Positions 23,995 to 33,132 of a DNA stretch of 35,146 bases are shown here, in pieces. Position numbers and translations under genes: made by a program. Each line of letters starts with the position of its first letter. The stretch's first letter is position 1. Below the pieces are notes generated by a model. That model was not told where the DNA came from, searched no databases, and saw only the letters and a program-made list of their open reading frames with translations. The stretch lies in assembly GCF_030711405.1 (NCBI RefSeq), contig NZ_JAULSI010000049.1:1-35146 (forward strand), in the 5' to 3' direction. Origin of the DNA: Massilia brevitalea (GTDB lineage Bacteria; Pseudomonadota; Gammaproteobacteria; Burkholderiales; Burkholderiaceae_D).

Positions 23995-24017
23995 AGGTGA
24001 GTCAAGCAGATTCACCT
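23995..24017. promoter_or_regulatory. Inverted half-iteron operator upstream of rep
   Basis: AGGTGA (23995-24000) and TCACCT (24012-24017) form a 23-bp inverted pair built from the iteron core CTCACC. It sits about 75 bp before the rep start. In iteron plasmids such inverted half-sites bind Rep dimers to repress rep; that role is inferred. Confidence 0.55.
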
Positions 24018-24053
24018 TTGTGGGGTGAAGTGTCGCTTTCACCGATGACCCTA

Positions 24054-24702
24054 TCCCTGGAGACTCTCACCTTTAGCGGTACCGGACGATTACAGTCTCT
24101 GCTAAGCCTCACCTTTTGCGGACGGACAGCTAGGTTCACCGGACTGCGTGAGTGGGAGGTGAACAGTTTTTCGTGCTGCATTTTATATGCTCGACATAAG
24201 CAAGAAAGCGACGGGTCCTTTTGCCCCGTAAGTTCCTGCATTGTCCCTGTATCGTCTCACCTTCGTGAACGACGTCGCACTATAGTCCCCGTAGACCCTC
24301 ACCTGCCTGCACGTCGATTCGCCGCACGAGAACGCAACGGGGTCCCCGCGCACACTCACCTTGCACTTTGGCGGCACTGCGTGTCCCTGGAAAAGCTCAC
24401 CTTATCGAACCACATCGGCATCGACTTTGTACTTCCCCCGCTAGGCCCCGTCGGGAGGAGTCCGCCATCCGATGTTAGGCCAACCAGGTACACGTAGGAT
24501 CTCACCTTAGGGACGACAAGTCCCCGCCCAAGCTCACCATTAACGTCGGGTAGTCCCTGGTCGTCCTCACCTTTCAACCTTTGCGTACCTGAATCCGCTC
24601 ACCTTGCGTCCCCGGATGACCTCACCTGGCGGCCGTCCGATCCCTGCGCGATCTCACCCACGTCCCTGTACTAGCTCACCGAAGTGACCGGGGAGTCTCA
24701 CC
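24054..24702 (+). repeat. Iteron array A, 14 copies
   Basis: 18-bp units of consensus TCCCYG-N6-CTCACC, all in one orientation, at 24054, 24096, 24244, 24286, 24343, 24384, 24489 (weak), 24521, 24554, 24586, 24609, 24641, 24663 and 24685. Spacing becomes regular and tight (22-32 bp) from 24521 on. These are the likely binding sites of the Rep_3 protein. Confidence 0.9.
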
Positions 24703-24716
24703 TTAATCTGCTACAA

Positions 24717-24800
24717 CCCGCATGGATGCTGGGTTTCAGACAACGTAAACAGATCAAAAAGGATTAACTTTGTTTTTCAAATAGAACCTCTCAATACGCG
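24717..24800 (+). other. Origin module 1: AT-rich unwinding-like segment
   Basis: It directly follows array A. The segment from CGCATGGATGCTG through GGATTAACTTTG and TTTTTCAAATAGAACC to CTCAATACGCG recurs almost unchanged at 25541-25625 after array B. An AT-rich tract next to iterons is the usual place of duplex opening in this plasmid class. No perfect DnaA box was found. Confidence 0.65.
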
Positions 24801-25314
24801 TGGTACCCAGCGGAGTTAGCGTCATGAAACCTGGCTTCAGCAACACACCCCACCAGATCGACCAACTCGCTGCCCCCTGCTACGAAATGTGGGCCGTCGG
24901 ACGCTTACGCGGATGAGTCGATTGATGACGGCTGCTTGTATGCTCACGGACGATGCGAGTCTTGCTGTGTAATTGGCACCTTTTACGAACTGTGCAGCAA
25001 CTTTTGCGTTCAACCTGCCCTGATTCCTCGACCTGCAAGCGCTTTGGGTAGATGTTTGTGCAAGAGAGCCCACAAGCACACCAAAACACGCTATAGGACG
25101 CTGTCGTTGCTGCTCTGTCGCCGATTCCAACTCACAAACAGTGAGTACCCATCCCTGCACTCAATGGTCGAGGTCTTCGCGTGCATACCCATCTTCGACA
25201 TACGCGCCGTCATGCGGGTTGCAAGACGGACAGACGTCACAACTACAACAAACGAATTCTCCGCTGACCACTTTCGCCTAGACGGCCGGCAGTGACCTAG
25301 CTGGCCGTAACAGG
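24801..25314. other. Spacer between the two origin modules
   Basis: No convincing gene. A 30-codon frame from the ATG at 24824 (MKPGFSNTPHQIDQLAAPCY...) has a fair ribosome binding site and may be a relic. The longer frames are low-complexity and unlike proteins. No iterons in the spacer. Confidence 0.35.
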
Positions 25315-25526
25315 TCCCTGTGGAAGCTCACCAGAAGACTGCTGCTCCCTGCACAGGCTCACCCATGCCGTCAAGCGTCCCCGCGGAAGCTCACTTATGA
25401 CGTTTTCGGTACCTGAATCCGCTCACCTTGTATCCCTGCCGCATCTCACCCAACAATCGTTACATCCCCGGACAGTCTCACCCAAGTCCCCGTACAAGCT
25501 CACCGACGTCACTGTGCAGTCTCACC
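25315..25526 (+). repeat. Iteron array B, 8 copies
   Basis: Same 18-bp unit as array A at 25315, 25346, 25378, 25410, 25433, 25465, 25487 and 25509. The copy at 25410 has the same unusual sequence (TACCTGAATCCGCTCACC) as the one at 24586, and the following order of units matches array A, so the arrays arose by duplication. Confidence 0.9.
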
Positions 25527-25540
25527 TCAAATCGTGGAAA

Positions 25541-25625
25541 GCCGCATGGATGCTGAGTTTCCGGCGACGTAAACAGGTAAACAGGGGTTAACTTTGTTTT
25601 TTCAAATAAAACCTCTCAATACGCG
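25541..25625 (+). other. Origin module 2: AT-rich segment
   Basis: Near-copy of 24717-24800: CGCATGGATGCTG, GACGTAAACAGG, GGTTAACTTTG, TTTTTTCAAATAAAACC, CTCAATACGCG. It lies the same distance after array B as module 1 after array A. Confidence 0.65.
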
Positions 25626-25815
25626 ACCAAACCAGGTCGATTTAAGGTTACTGTCACGACCACGACCACGACGACGTACGTACTAGCTCGCAGGTATGGT
25701 TCGAGAAACCAGACGACCAGCGACGTACCCGTTTTACGACTGCAGGCAAAAACGTAGCTTGCCGAGCTACCTGCTTCCTGGCATCCGCCATCGGCACAAA
25801 TTCCAGGCGTCGCTA

Positions 25816-26104
25816 TCCCCGTAGAGGCTCACCTTTGACGGGGAACGCTGAGTAAGGCGCACCTTAACAAGCTCTCCTCAGTATCCTCAACCGTTGACGG
25901 AACAGTCCCTGTCCGATCTCACCTTGCACTCGTTTGCACGATGACTAGCGCTGAGGAGCAAATCCAAATCTTCCGATCCCAGCACCAACCAAACTCCCCG
26001 TAGAAACTCACATTTTCCGTACAGAGCAAGCCAGGACCAATCCGCAGGTGTTCAACGATGGAAAACATCCTTGCGCAGATAGTTGCTCCCCGTGCGGTCT
26101 CACC
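25816..26104 (+). repeat. Iteron array C, dispersed copies before parA
   Basis: Same orientation as A and B; copies at 25816, 25846 (weak), 25906, 25995 and 26087, spaced 30-92 bp. No AT-rich module follows. They lie directly upstream of parA. The 200 bp between array B's module and this array holds a CACGACCACGACCACGACGA-type short repeat near 25655-25675 and no gene. Confidence 0.8.
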
Positions 26105-26181
26105 TTTAAGCTGCCACAAAGCCCTAAATCCCCTTACGTATGGCTGCAAGGACAACCCTTCAGCTTAGAGGTGCTTGGTTG

Positions 26182-26222
26182 ATGCAAGGACTTTCCCTGA
26201 AATGTAGATCTTTTCCTTGCAT
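26182..26222. promoter_or_regulatory. Inverted repeat upstream of parA
   Basis: ATGCAAGGA (26182-26190) and TCCTTGCAT (26214-26222), a perfect 9-bp inverted repeat with a 23-bp spacer, ending 12 bp before the parA start and overlapping its ribosome binding site (AAGGA). A ParA autorepression site would be expected here, since this ParA carries an N-terminal helix-turn-helix. Confidence 0.6.
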
Positions 26223-26233
26223 AGAAGGATTGA

Positions 26234-27388
26234 TTGCGAGAAAATTACGGCATCGAAACTGGGGAGGCGAACTTGGGACGTAAAACATTCAAGGTACAAG
26301 GCGTGGCGAAGCTGCTTGGCATCAGCGTGGATTCGGTGCGCCGCGACGCTGACGAGGCCGGCCTGCAGATTGAGCGCCAAGGCGGAAGCGGACCGAAAAC
26401 ACGTATTTTCACAGTAGAAAACGTGTTCGATCTGGCAACGTATCGGGCTCGAAAATACAACTTGGCCCCAAAGCTCAAACGTATCTTGACGGTATATGCG
26501 CCTAAGGGTGGCGTTGGCAAGACGACAATCAGCTCAAACATTGCCTGTATTCTTGCTTTGATGGGATTGCGCGTGTTGGTCGTCGACCTCGACTTCCAGG
26601 CGAACCTCACGATCTCGTTCGGTTACGATCCAGAACTGACGCCCGAGGAAGCGTCGGCTGCTGGACTCGCGCAGTCGACTTGCGTCGAGTACCACCTCGG
26701 CCATTTATTGCCACAGTGGCAGCAGAACGGCATGGTGCGGCCACTCGCGGACGTCATCAAGAAGCCATATGGCGAAAATGGACCGCACCTGATTCCGTCG
26801 GAGGTCACACTTGATCGACTCGAGGCGTTGTTTACGGTCGACGCCATCATGGGCAAAAAGCCGGAGCTTGCGATTGCACGCTGGCTAGACGAAGGCCTCT
26901 CTGGCCGCAATCCGAGCCTTGATCTGTCCCAGTACGATATCGTGATGTTCGACGCACCCCCGGCGAAAAACCAGACAACACGCGGGGCATTGCTGGCCAG
27001 TGACTTTGCTGTAGCACCCGTATCGATGGAGCGCTACAGCACAAAGTCGGTGTCTTATCTCGCCGATGTGATCGGCGAGATGAAAAACACCTACAGCAAG
27101 TTCCCGCAACTGTCTGTGCTTGGTAACTTCTTCGATGCGAAACGGGTGCGGGTGGCCGCACAGGTCATTGCACTTACCAGTAAATATCCGGAAGCCTGGA
27201 TGGACAACCAAATCAGCTCGAGCGAGGAATTCAAGAAGGTGCTCGACGAAGACGATGGCTTGCCACTGGCATTATCGAGGCCTACCAGCGCCCCTGCCGA
27301 CGAACTGCGCGCGGCGACCCGCGAGCTAGTGGAGAGGATGGGGATGCTGAGCTTTGGTCCTCAGAAAGAAGGCTTTCGCGTTGCTTAA
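26234..27388 (+). CDS. parA: ParA partition ATPase (type Ia, with N-terminal HTH)
   Basis: 384 residues from TTG (AAGGA 4-5 nt upstream). An HTH/MerR-like segment (FKVQGVAKLLGISVDSVRRD, about 19-38) precedes the ATPase. Deviant Walker A is K91-GGVGKTT; the A' box is VLVVDLDFQANLT and Walker B is IVMFDAPP. The N-terminal DNA-binding domain marks the P1/P7-like class that represses its own operon. Acts with ParB to move and segregate plasmid copies on the nucleoid. parB starts 33 nt downstream. Confidence 0.92.
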   Translation: MRENYGIETGEANLGRKTFKVQGVAKLLGISVDSVRRDADEAGLQIERQGGSGPKTRIFTVENVFDLATYRARKYNLAPKLKRILTVYAPKGGVGKTTISSNIACILALMGLRVLVVDLDFQANLTISFGYDPELTPEEASAAGLAQSTCVEYHLGHLLPQWQQNGMVRPLADVIKKPYGENGPHLIPSEVTLDRLEALFTVDAIMGKKPELAIARWLDEGLSGRNPSLDLSQYDIVMFDAPPAKNQTTRGALLASDFAVAPVSMERYSTKSVSYLADVIGEMKNTYSKFPQLSVLGNFFDAKRVRVAAQVIALTSKYPEAWMDNQISSSEEFKKVLDEDDGLPLALSRPTSAPADELRAATRELVERMGMLSFGPQKEGFRVA

Positions 27389-27421
27389 GCGACGCTGGTC
27401 ATTGATAGAAACGGAGAATCT

Positions 27422-28471
27422 GTGACGAAACACCAGCAAACGGAAGCGGATTTCAACGCTTCCTTGGCCGAGCGCCTACGCACGCGCGGCACAGCGCCGA
27501 TGCACATGAATGATCTGCCGAGCGGTCCATCAAAGTCCCTCACGGACCTGTTGAGTGACAACCAGCAGCAGGACCGTCAGCCGTTGCGGGACACGTTGCC
27601 GATGGCGGCCAGCTCAGAGGAAGTGACGTGGCCAACACGCCGCATTCCGTTGCATCTGATCATCGACTCGCCATATCAGCCGCGGAAAAAATATGACGAG
27701 ACCGAGTTGCAACTGCTGGGTGAGACCTTGAAGGGACGCGGACAGGACGAGCCGATTACTGTCCGCACGCTCGCCACCGGCAAGTTCGAACTGATCGCAG
27801 GTCACCGTCGCGTGAGGGCTGCACGACTGGTTGGATGGTCCGAGCTCGAGGCGCGCGTGACGACCTTGTCCGATCGCGACGCCTGTCTCGCGACACTGGT
27901 CCACAACGAAAGCAACGTAAAGCTGTCGGACTACGAACGCGGCTTGGCATATAGGACAACCCTTAAGGAAGGTTACGCTTCCACGCAGGCTGAGGTGGCA
28001 ACCATATTCGGTTGTACGCAAGCCCGCGTGTCGCAATGCTTGAGTTTGTTTGACCTACCTGCGCCCCTGTTAGAGCTTATGGCGAAATATCCGGAGCTTG
28101 TCACGTATCGTAAAGCGCGCGTGATCAAGGACGTACTGGTCAAACATCCCAATGCCGAAGAAACGATTGTTCGTGCGGCCGAGGTCTTGATCGACAAGCC
28201 CCAGATGGATCAAGCGGAACTGCGTGCCGTGCTGCTGAAACCTTTCGAAGCGAAACGGGTGCGAACTAAGGCGGCAGCCCCGCGCACGATCAATGATAAG
28301 AATGGTGAGTCGGCCTTCCGTGTCCAGGTGAAATCCCGCGATATCGTTATTCAGGTCGAAGATGGGGTGGACGTTGAGCTTGCCCTGCAACGTGCAACGG
28401 CCGCACTGCGGGAGTTAGCTGGCACGCTCGAGTTACCTAAGAAGGAAAAGCTGATCAAAACGTCTGGGTAA
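27422..28471 (+). CDS. parB: ParB partition protein
   Basis: 349 residues from GTG (GGAG upstream). ParB/Spo0J N-terminal domain: IPLHLIIDSPYQPRKKYDET, then GRGQDEPITVR and the CTPase-type box ELIAGHRRVRAARLVG; then the HTH (STQAEVATIFGCTQARVSQC). The C-terminus is basic and helical. It binds the centromere; candidate sites are the TATAAGCWGCTTATA palindromes, one 53 bp after its stop. Operon with parA. Confidence 0.92.
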   Translation: MTKHQQTEADFNASLAERLRTRGTAPMHMNDLPSGPSKSLTDLLSDNQQQDRQPLRDTLPMAASSEEVTWPTRRIPLHLIIDSPYQPRKKYDETELQLLGETLKGRGQDEPITVRTLATGKFELIAGHRRVRAARLVGWSELEARVTTLSDRDACLATLVHNESNVKLSDYERGLAYRTTLKEGYASTQAEVATIFGCTQARVSQCLSLFDLPAPLLELMAKYPELVTYRKARVIKDVLVKHPNAEETIVRAAEVLIDKPQMDQAELRAVLLKPFEAKRVRTKAAAPRTINDKNGESAFRVQVKSRDIVIQVEDGVDVELALQRATAALRELAGTLELPKKEKLIKTSG

Positions 28472-28523
28472 TCCAGCACGCCGCCGGTCCCCAAGCATGC
28501 GAAGGCGCGCTGTACGGAACAGT

Positions 28524-28538
28524 TATAAGCAGCTTATA
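28524..28538. promoter_or_regulatory. Candidate parS palindrome (copy 1)
   Basis: TATAAGCAGCTTATA, a 15-bp palindrome about one central base. It lies between the parB stop and the terminator. Same sequence class as the five copies at 31.0-31.5 kb and similar in design to KorB operator sites (7+1+7 style palindromes with a GC-rich centre). Confidence 0.65.
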
Positions 28539-28540
28539 CG

Positions 28541-28560
28541 GGGCGCCATCGGCGCCCTTT
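28541..28560 (+). terminator. parAB terminator
   Basis: GGGCGCC-ATC-GGCGCCC, a strong 7-bp GC stem, followed by TTTGTCGTT. It ends the parAB transcript. Confidence 0.7.
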
Positions 28561-30256
28561 GTCGTTCTCTTAACTAGAACACGACATGGCATCGAGTTCT
28601 GTGGTCATGCCTTAGTCGCTGATGCATCAGGTCGACGCGTTGGAATCGGGCTGGCGATCTCTCACCCAACGTCCCGAAATGGTCAGTTGCCTAGGCTTAC
28701 AATATTCTCCTGTGTGCTCGAGCACGTCGCTGGGAATCCAGTCGCCTCACCTGGGCACGTTGTTCTTGTGTCACTTTGACGCACGTCCCTGCAGGTGCTC
28801 CTGCTCGGGCAAGGTTCAGCGTGTGTTCGACTAAGCAAGGTGCGAGTTCTCCTACACGACCCTCTATTGACCTTGAAATTATGGACTCTCCACCGTCAAA
28901 GGTGAGAACGCACAGGGAGTGCGTATTAGACATCGGCCTGCGATTTGGCTGAGCAATGCCCTCACAAAGCCTGTAGCGGGCCTCACATCGAGCGTGGCAA
29001 GATTCTCATCAGGCGAACTGAAAAAACGGGCGCGTGCAGCAAGTGGTCGAGTCGAAAGGTGAGCTTCTACGTGGAGCGATGGCGAAATCGGCCCAACACC
29101 ACATAAGCGCACTAACCTACGAACGTCGCATCACTATTGAGGCTGCGCTTACGGAGACGACAGGGCCAAGCCGGTTGCGGCCGGTCACTCGGGAGGAAAT
29201 GTCCAACACATCATCGGCGCGGCCAAAGCAACCGTCGTCGCCGGCCCTAAGCTGAAAGGTGAGCCCGGTCAGGGACACTGCGATTGTCGCGGCTGACATA
29301 GCGATGTTTGGTGTCGTACGATCCATGTTCGTTCGGTCCAAAGCTATCCAACCAAGCAGAAAATACGCCGTCAGCGCCGAACCGCGATACTGAACTAGAC
29401 AATTAAGTCATGAAAGGTGAGATCAAGCAGGGACAAGACAATGCCAAGGTGAGACTCTGCGGGGATATCGATATGATATTTACCTGCGGCCGATGATCAT
29501 CAACTGCAAAGGAAACGAAGGCGCTGCCTTGGGCGGTCCCGATGATCATAGGCGGAACCTCAGGTATCGCCCTGGCCTGCAATACGTCACCAGCCCACAG
29601 ATAGCTCGTCATTTCTGGACTGCTACCGGCACTAACCGTGTTCAGGTCCGATGTAGGCGCACGTGTTCGTGAGGTTGTGGTGGATTCGGTAGCGTGCGCG
29701 TCGATTGATACTCAGCAGCAGCTCACACGATCCGTCCGTAGAGCAAAACTGCTGGCGGTCTTCGATCAGTAACGCGTTATCTTAATGAAGCCGTTCTTCT
29801 CGCATTGCTTCAGGACGAGACCTGCTGGAAAGGTGAGTGCGTCCGGGGACCGCGCCACTGTAGGGTGACGATCGCGAGCCGCCCATGGTGGGCCAACAGC
29901 CTAATCAGACTGGCCAAGCGCAACTGCTTTCCTTGAAGGACCGGGAAGACGCTATCGCTTTGTGCACGGGCCTGCTACTCGTCCCTACTCGGCTTCCATA
30001 TGGTCACCGTGTCCATATCCTTCGTCGCTTTCGACGCCAACGGTTACGGGGTTTGTCCGGCCGGAGTGAAGGTGATCGGTATGGGGTTTTGCCAGTCTCC
30101 CCAGCATCTGCACGTACTTTAGAACGAACGTGCACGGCATTGTATGTTCTAGTGTGTCGCTCGCGAAAAGCCGGGTTTCATTGGCGCCGACGCGTGCGAC
30201 TGGAGAAAGTTGACGCCAGTATGCGATCCAAAGGGTCAACATGCACTTAGGATAAT
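28561..30256. other. Gene-poor region with inverted iterons
   Basis: 1.7 kb with no convincing gene on either strand. Its main content is six iterons in the orientation opposite to arrays A-C. Two degenerate forward copies may exist (ending near 28657 and 28749). Open frames here are short and unlike proteins. Confidence 0.5.
28901..29849 (-). repeat. Iteron array D, inverted copies beyond parB
   Basis: Reverse-complement units GGTGAG-N6-CRGGGA at 28901, 29058 (one mismatch), 29258, 29416, 29448 and 29832, all in one orientation and loosely spaced (32-384 bp). Most have AAA before GGTGAG, matching the T-rich bases after CTCACC in the forward arrays. Confidence 0.85.
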
Positions 30257-30688
30257 TTGCCTTATTTTCGCGCAACCAGTTTTTTCTCATTTGCAATGTA
30301 TTCAAGGCGTTACGGCGGTACAAGCCGCTTAGAAAACGGTTTCGCTTTTGTAAGCGTAGGAGGCAACGCTTGTGGCGGTCGATATGCGGCAGAGGAGCGT
30401 AGGCAACAGTTCCTCTACAGACAACTTGGCTTCACATCGAGCGACCTGGACTGGTCAGACGATGGTGTCACGATTAAGAGGTGCTATGTGACGAGGATGG
30501 TAAGGCGTCCTATTCGATGTCAGTCGAAAATGAGTGTTGCCGATAGGATGAGTTGCAAGCGAGTTGTTCGGCTGGAGTGCGGTCACTCATTGCGCACGGG
30601 CGGGACCGCAGCATCATTGGCAAACGCTCGGTTGCACAGCTTTTCCAAAACTGGTCGTCAAACCTTGCCGGTTCAAATGCCAGGATAG
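30257..30688 (+). CDS. Possible hypothetical protein
   Basis: Up to 143 residues from TTG, or 130 from the ATG at 30296; neither has a clear ribosome binding site. The middle reads like protein (RYAAEERRQQFLYRQLGF, WSDDGVTIKRCYVTRM, VVRLECGHSLRTGG), with several Cys. No family was recognised. It may be a decayed gene; confidence is low. Confidence 0.35.
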   Translation: MPYFRATSFFSFAMYSRRYGGTSRLENGFAFVSVGGNACGGRYAAEERRQQFLYRQLGFTSSDLDWSDDGVTIKRCYVTRMVRRPIRCQSKMSVADRMSCKRVVRLECGHSLRTGGTAASLANARLHSFSKTGRQTLPVQMPG

Positions 30689-31688
30689 TTGCGCAGACTG
30701 GACAATCACATAAGCGCAAATGCGAACTCGTGTCGACGCGCTAACGCATTCTCGATGACGTCCGTAACGTATCGGCTTGCTACCGGATCAAGCGAACGCC
30801 TCGCTTCTGCCCAGGCCGCTTCCGGCCCGCTGCAAGCTGGCGGAACAGTTGCCCCAACCGCAACCATTCCTGTCCGACGGCCTCCTCGGTCACTGATTTC
30901 GAATACGGTGAAGAGTAAGTGGGCGTGCGCTGATAAGACTACCGAATGGTCGTGCGTGGTGCACTCGCGGTTAGCACGCAAAGTAAACTCGAGCAACAAG
31001 AGGAATATAAGCAGCTTATACAGCCCAGTTCGAGCGTACTGCCGGCTCAGAAGCCTGCGCGCCGGCTCGTTTATAAGCTGCTTATATAGGCGCTTTACGC
31101 TGGCCCGGGGCCGAAATTTCTTAGTCCTCCGCCGGGCTCAGGCCCTAGCGTGATAGACGCCTCCGAAAACATGGGCGTCCACGGCGGCCGATACCAAAAA
31201 TGCGCAATTTCCTTGTCCCGGTGGCCTCGCATATAAGCTGCTTATAAGTGGCGTTGTACGCCTCCTTAAACACGTTGACCTCTGCCATGGCACGTGCCCA
31301 TCAGGGCTATCGCTCCTGACGCGGCACCGAAGGCCGCCATGCACATTGCCGCTTGCAAGAGTTGTGTGACGACCAAATATAAGCTGCTTATGAACTTGGA
31401 GCCTAGCGTTCAGGGCGCAGAGCTCGGGTCCACTCAATTGATCATAAGCTGCTTATAAGTCAGCTCGGGGGGAGCGAGGAGACCCCTGTTCTGCTCCGAT
31501 TTTTTGCGCATGAGAATGTGTTAACGGCGACGCTACATTACCCGCGGTCGGCCGGCATCCGTGTCGAGCATTCAGCCTTAATGGCGCAGTATGTGCTTGG
31601 CCAGCGGCGTCAATGGAACACTGACACTATCCAGCGCGCCCTCCAACCCGGCCCGACCCGGCACGTCGATCTGATCCATGCGATTCCC
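30689..31688. other. Centromere-like region
   Basis: 1 kb to the IS6 end. It contains five copies of the TATAAGCWGCTTATA palindrome (31006-31457). A 97-codon leftward frame at 30706-30999 and a rightward frame from 31518 running into the IS6 element are weak candidates; neither has a ribosome binding site or recognised family. Confidence 0.4.
31006..31457. repeat. Cluster of five centromere-like palindromes
   Basis: TATAAGCAGCTTATA at 31006-31020; TATAAGCTGCTTATA at 31072-31086 and 31232-31246; TATAAGCTGCTTATG at 31378-31392; CATAAGCTGCTTATA at 31443-31457. Spacings are 66, 160, 146 and 65 bp. With the copy after parB this makes six. A multi-copy palindrome near parB is the expected form of a parS locus; binding by this ParB is inferred. 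Confidence 0.7.
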
Positions 31689-32509
31689 GGTTCTGTCGCA
31701 TTGTTGAGCGCGAAGCGCATTTTTCCAGGCCAAACATGGCCGCGGCTTATGCTGGACGAACCAGTCCCGCCAGCGCATAGAATTGGTCGGCAGCTGACAT
31801 AGTGGCAGCGCCATCGATCGCAAACTGGTTCTTGCGGATCATGTGCATGAGCTCAATGCCAGCAAGCACATTGCTGGCTGCGCGAAACGACTTGAAGCCC
31901 AACATCGGCCTGGTCACGCGTTTGATCGCGCGGTGGTCCTGTTCGACGATGTTGTTGAGGTATTTGACCTGGCGTACGGTAATTGAGACCGTCATACCGC
32001 CATTGATCTCGTCAATCGCAGCCTTGTTGGCGCCGCTTTTGTCCATCGCGATCTTGTCGGGCGTGCCGTTCCCAGGCATGGTCTTCTCGAAGAATCGCTT
32101 GGCGGCTGCCATGTCGCGGTGTGCCGTCAGAAGGAAGTCGACGGTTTTGCCTTCCTTGTCGACGGCACGGTAGAGATACTTCCAGATGCCCTTGACCTTG
32201 ATGTACGTCTCGTCCATTCGCCAGCTGGTGCCGACCTGGCGCTTGTGCTTGTGTGACAGCTTCTCAATCAGCGGCAGGAAACGGACGGCCCAACGATTGA
32301 TCGTAGAGTGGTCAACCGACACGCCTCGCTCTTCCATGATCTCCTCAATGTGGCGGTAACTCAGCGGGTAGGCCGCGTACCAACGGATGCAGACCAGGAT
32401 GACATCGATTGGGAAACGCATTCCTTTGAAGCTGAGCATGTCAATCGTTAATTCTGTGGGCGTCACAGTCTACCCGACCTGGCAGCCACGTCATCAACGC
32501 GACAAAACC
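31689..32509 (-). mobile_element. IS6-family element, complete (first type)
   Basis: 821 bp with ends GGTTCTGTCGCA (31689) and, reversed, GGTTTTGTCGCG (32509). No 8-bp target duplication (CGATTCCC left, CCGATGAC right). It carries one intact transposase gene and truncates the rightward gene that begins at its right edge. Confidence 0.88.
31747..32466 (-). CDS. IS6-family (IS26-like) transposase
   Basis: 239 residues as the longest frame; the ATG giving MLSFKGMRF is the likelier start because the truncated copy at 12.7-13.0 kb begins there. Asp in SWRMDETYIKVKG, Asp in IAMDKSGAN and Glu in NIVEQDHRAIK form the DDE triad. Intact. Confidence 0.9.
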   Translation of the reverse strand: MTPTELTIDMLSFKGMRFPIDVILVCIRWYAAYPLSYRHIEEIMEERGVSVDHSTINRWAVRFLPLIEKLSHKHKRQVGTSWRMDETYIKVKGIWKYLYRAVDKEGKTVDFLLTAHRDMAAAKRFFEKTMPGNGTPDKIAMDKSGANKAAIDEINGGMTVSITVRQVKYLNNIVEQDHRAIKRVTRPMLGFKSFRAASNVLAGIELMHMIRKNQFAIDGAATMSAADQFYALAGLVRPA

Positions 32510-33069
32510 CCGATGACGAAATGCTTGATGGACTACGCGAAATCCTTGTTGAGAATGGCAAGGTCTCTGCTGATCTTATCGACAAGAGCGATCTGCCGTC
32601 GGCCAAGTCCTATGCGTTACGCTTTCGAGGCTTGGTGGCCGCATATGAAGCCGCCGGCGTCTCAGGCCCGTCGCTCTCCCGTGCAACGATCACGCGATAC
32701 AGGCTTCGTTGCGTGAGTAAGGATATGGTGATTGAACTCGAGCGCTGCGCTCGTCGTGCAAACGCTCAGATTGAGAAGGTAACGACGCGTACGTATCGCG
32801 TTAACGGGGTCACTGTGCGTCTGCTATGCACAAGGTGTCGCTACGAACGTAGTCACCCTTGCTGGAAAGTGACGGTGCGGCATGCGCCTGCGGTCGACTT
32901 CATCTTATGGGTGCGAATGAACCAAGCCAATGAAGAGGTGGCCCAAATTTACTTACTTCCTGTCCAAAAATTTCCTGATCATCAGTACTTATGGCCATCG
33001 ACACGCACGCTGCCAAGTTACCAGCAGTTTGCGCGCGCTTCGATGGCGCATGTGTTTGGTCTGGGCTAA
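32510..33069 (+). CDS. Recombinase-associated-type protein, 5' end cut by IS6
   Basis: The frame is open from the IS6 end (CC GAT GAC GAA ATG ...). An in-frame ATG at 32521 gives 182 residues, but the reading DDEMLDGLREILVENGKVSA, LIDKSDLPSAKSYALRFRGL and AAYEAAG starts in the middle of a known-looking domain (L-R-x-I-L ... G-x-ls-x-x-L-I ... P-S-x-x-x-y-x-x-R-F), which I have seen in proteins encoded near serine recombinases; recalled from memory. So the N-terminus is lost. The C-terminal half has two Cys (LCTRCRYER) and an unrecognised domain. Probably a non-functional remnant or a shortened protein. Confidence 0.6.
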
Positions 33070-33132
33070 CCAACAACACCTATCAGAAATGATAGCTTCC
33101 AGGCTTGCTGCTCAGAGCTACGATTTTGCATC

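Noticed and set aside
24936..25295. 119-codon rightward frame between the origin modules
   Set aside because: Cys/Arg-rich composition, no supported start, and an overlapping leftward frame of the same quality; neither looks like protein.
24054..25526. Possible CRISPR array
   Set aside because: The repeats are 18-bp cores with a variable 6-bp centre and irregular spacing of 22 to over 100 bp, next to a Rep gene; they are iterons, and no cas gene is present.
29885..30250. 121-codon rightward frame in the gene-poor region
   Set aside because: Arg-rich with no motif and no ribosome binding site; the overlapping leftward frame is equally weak.
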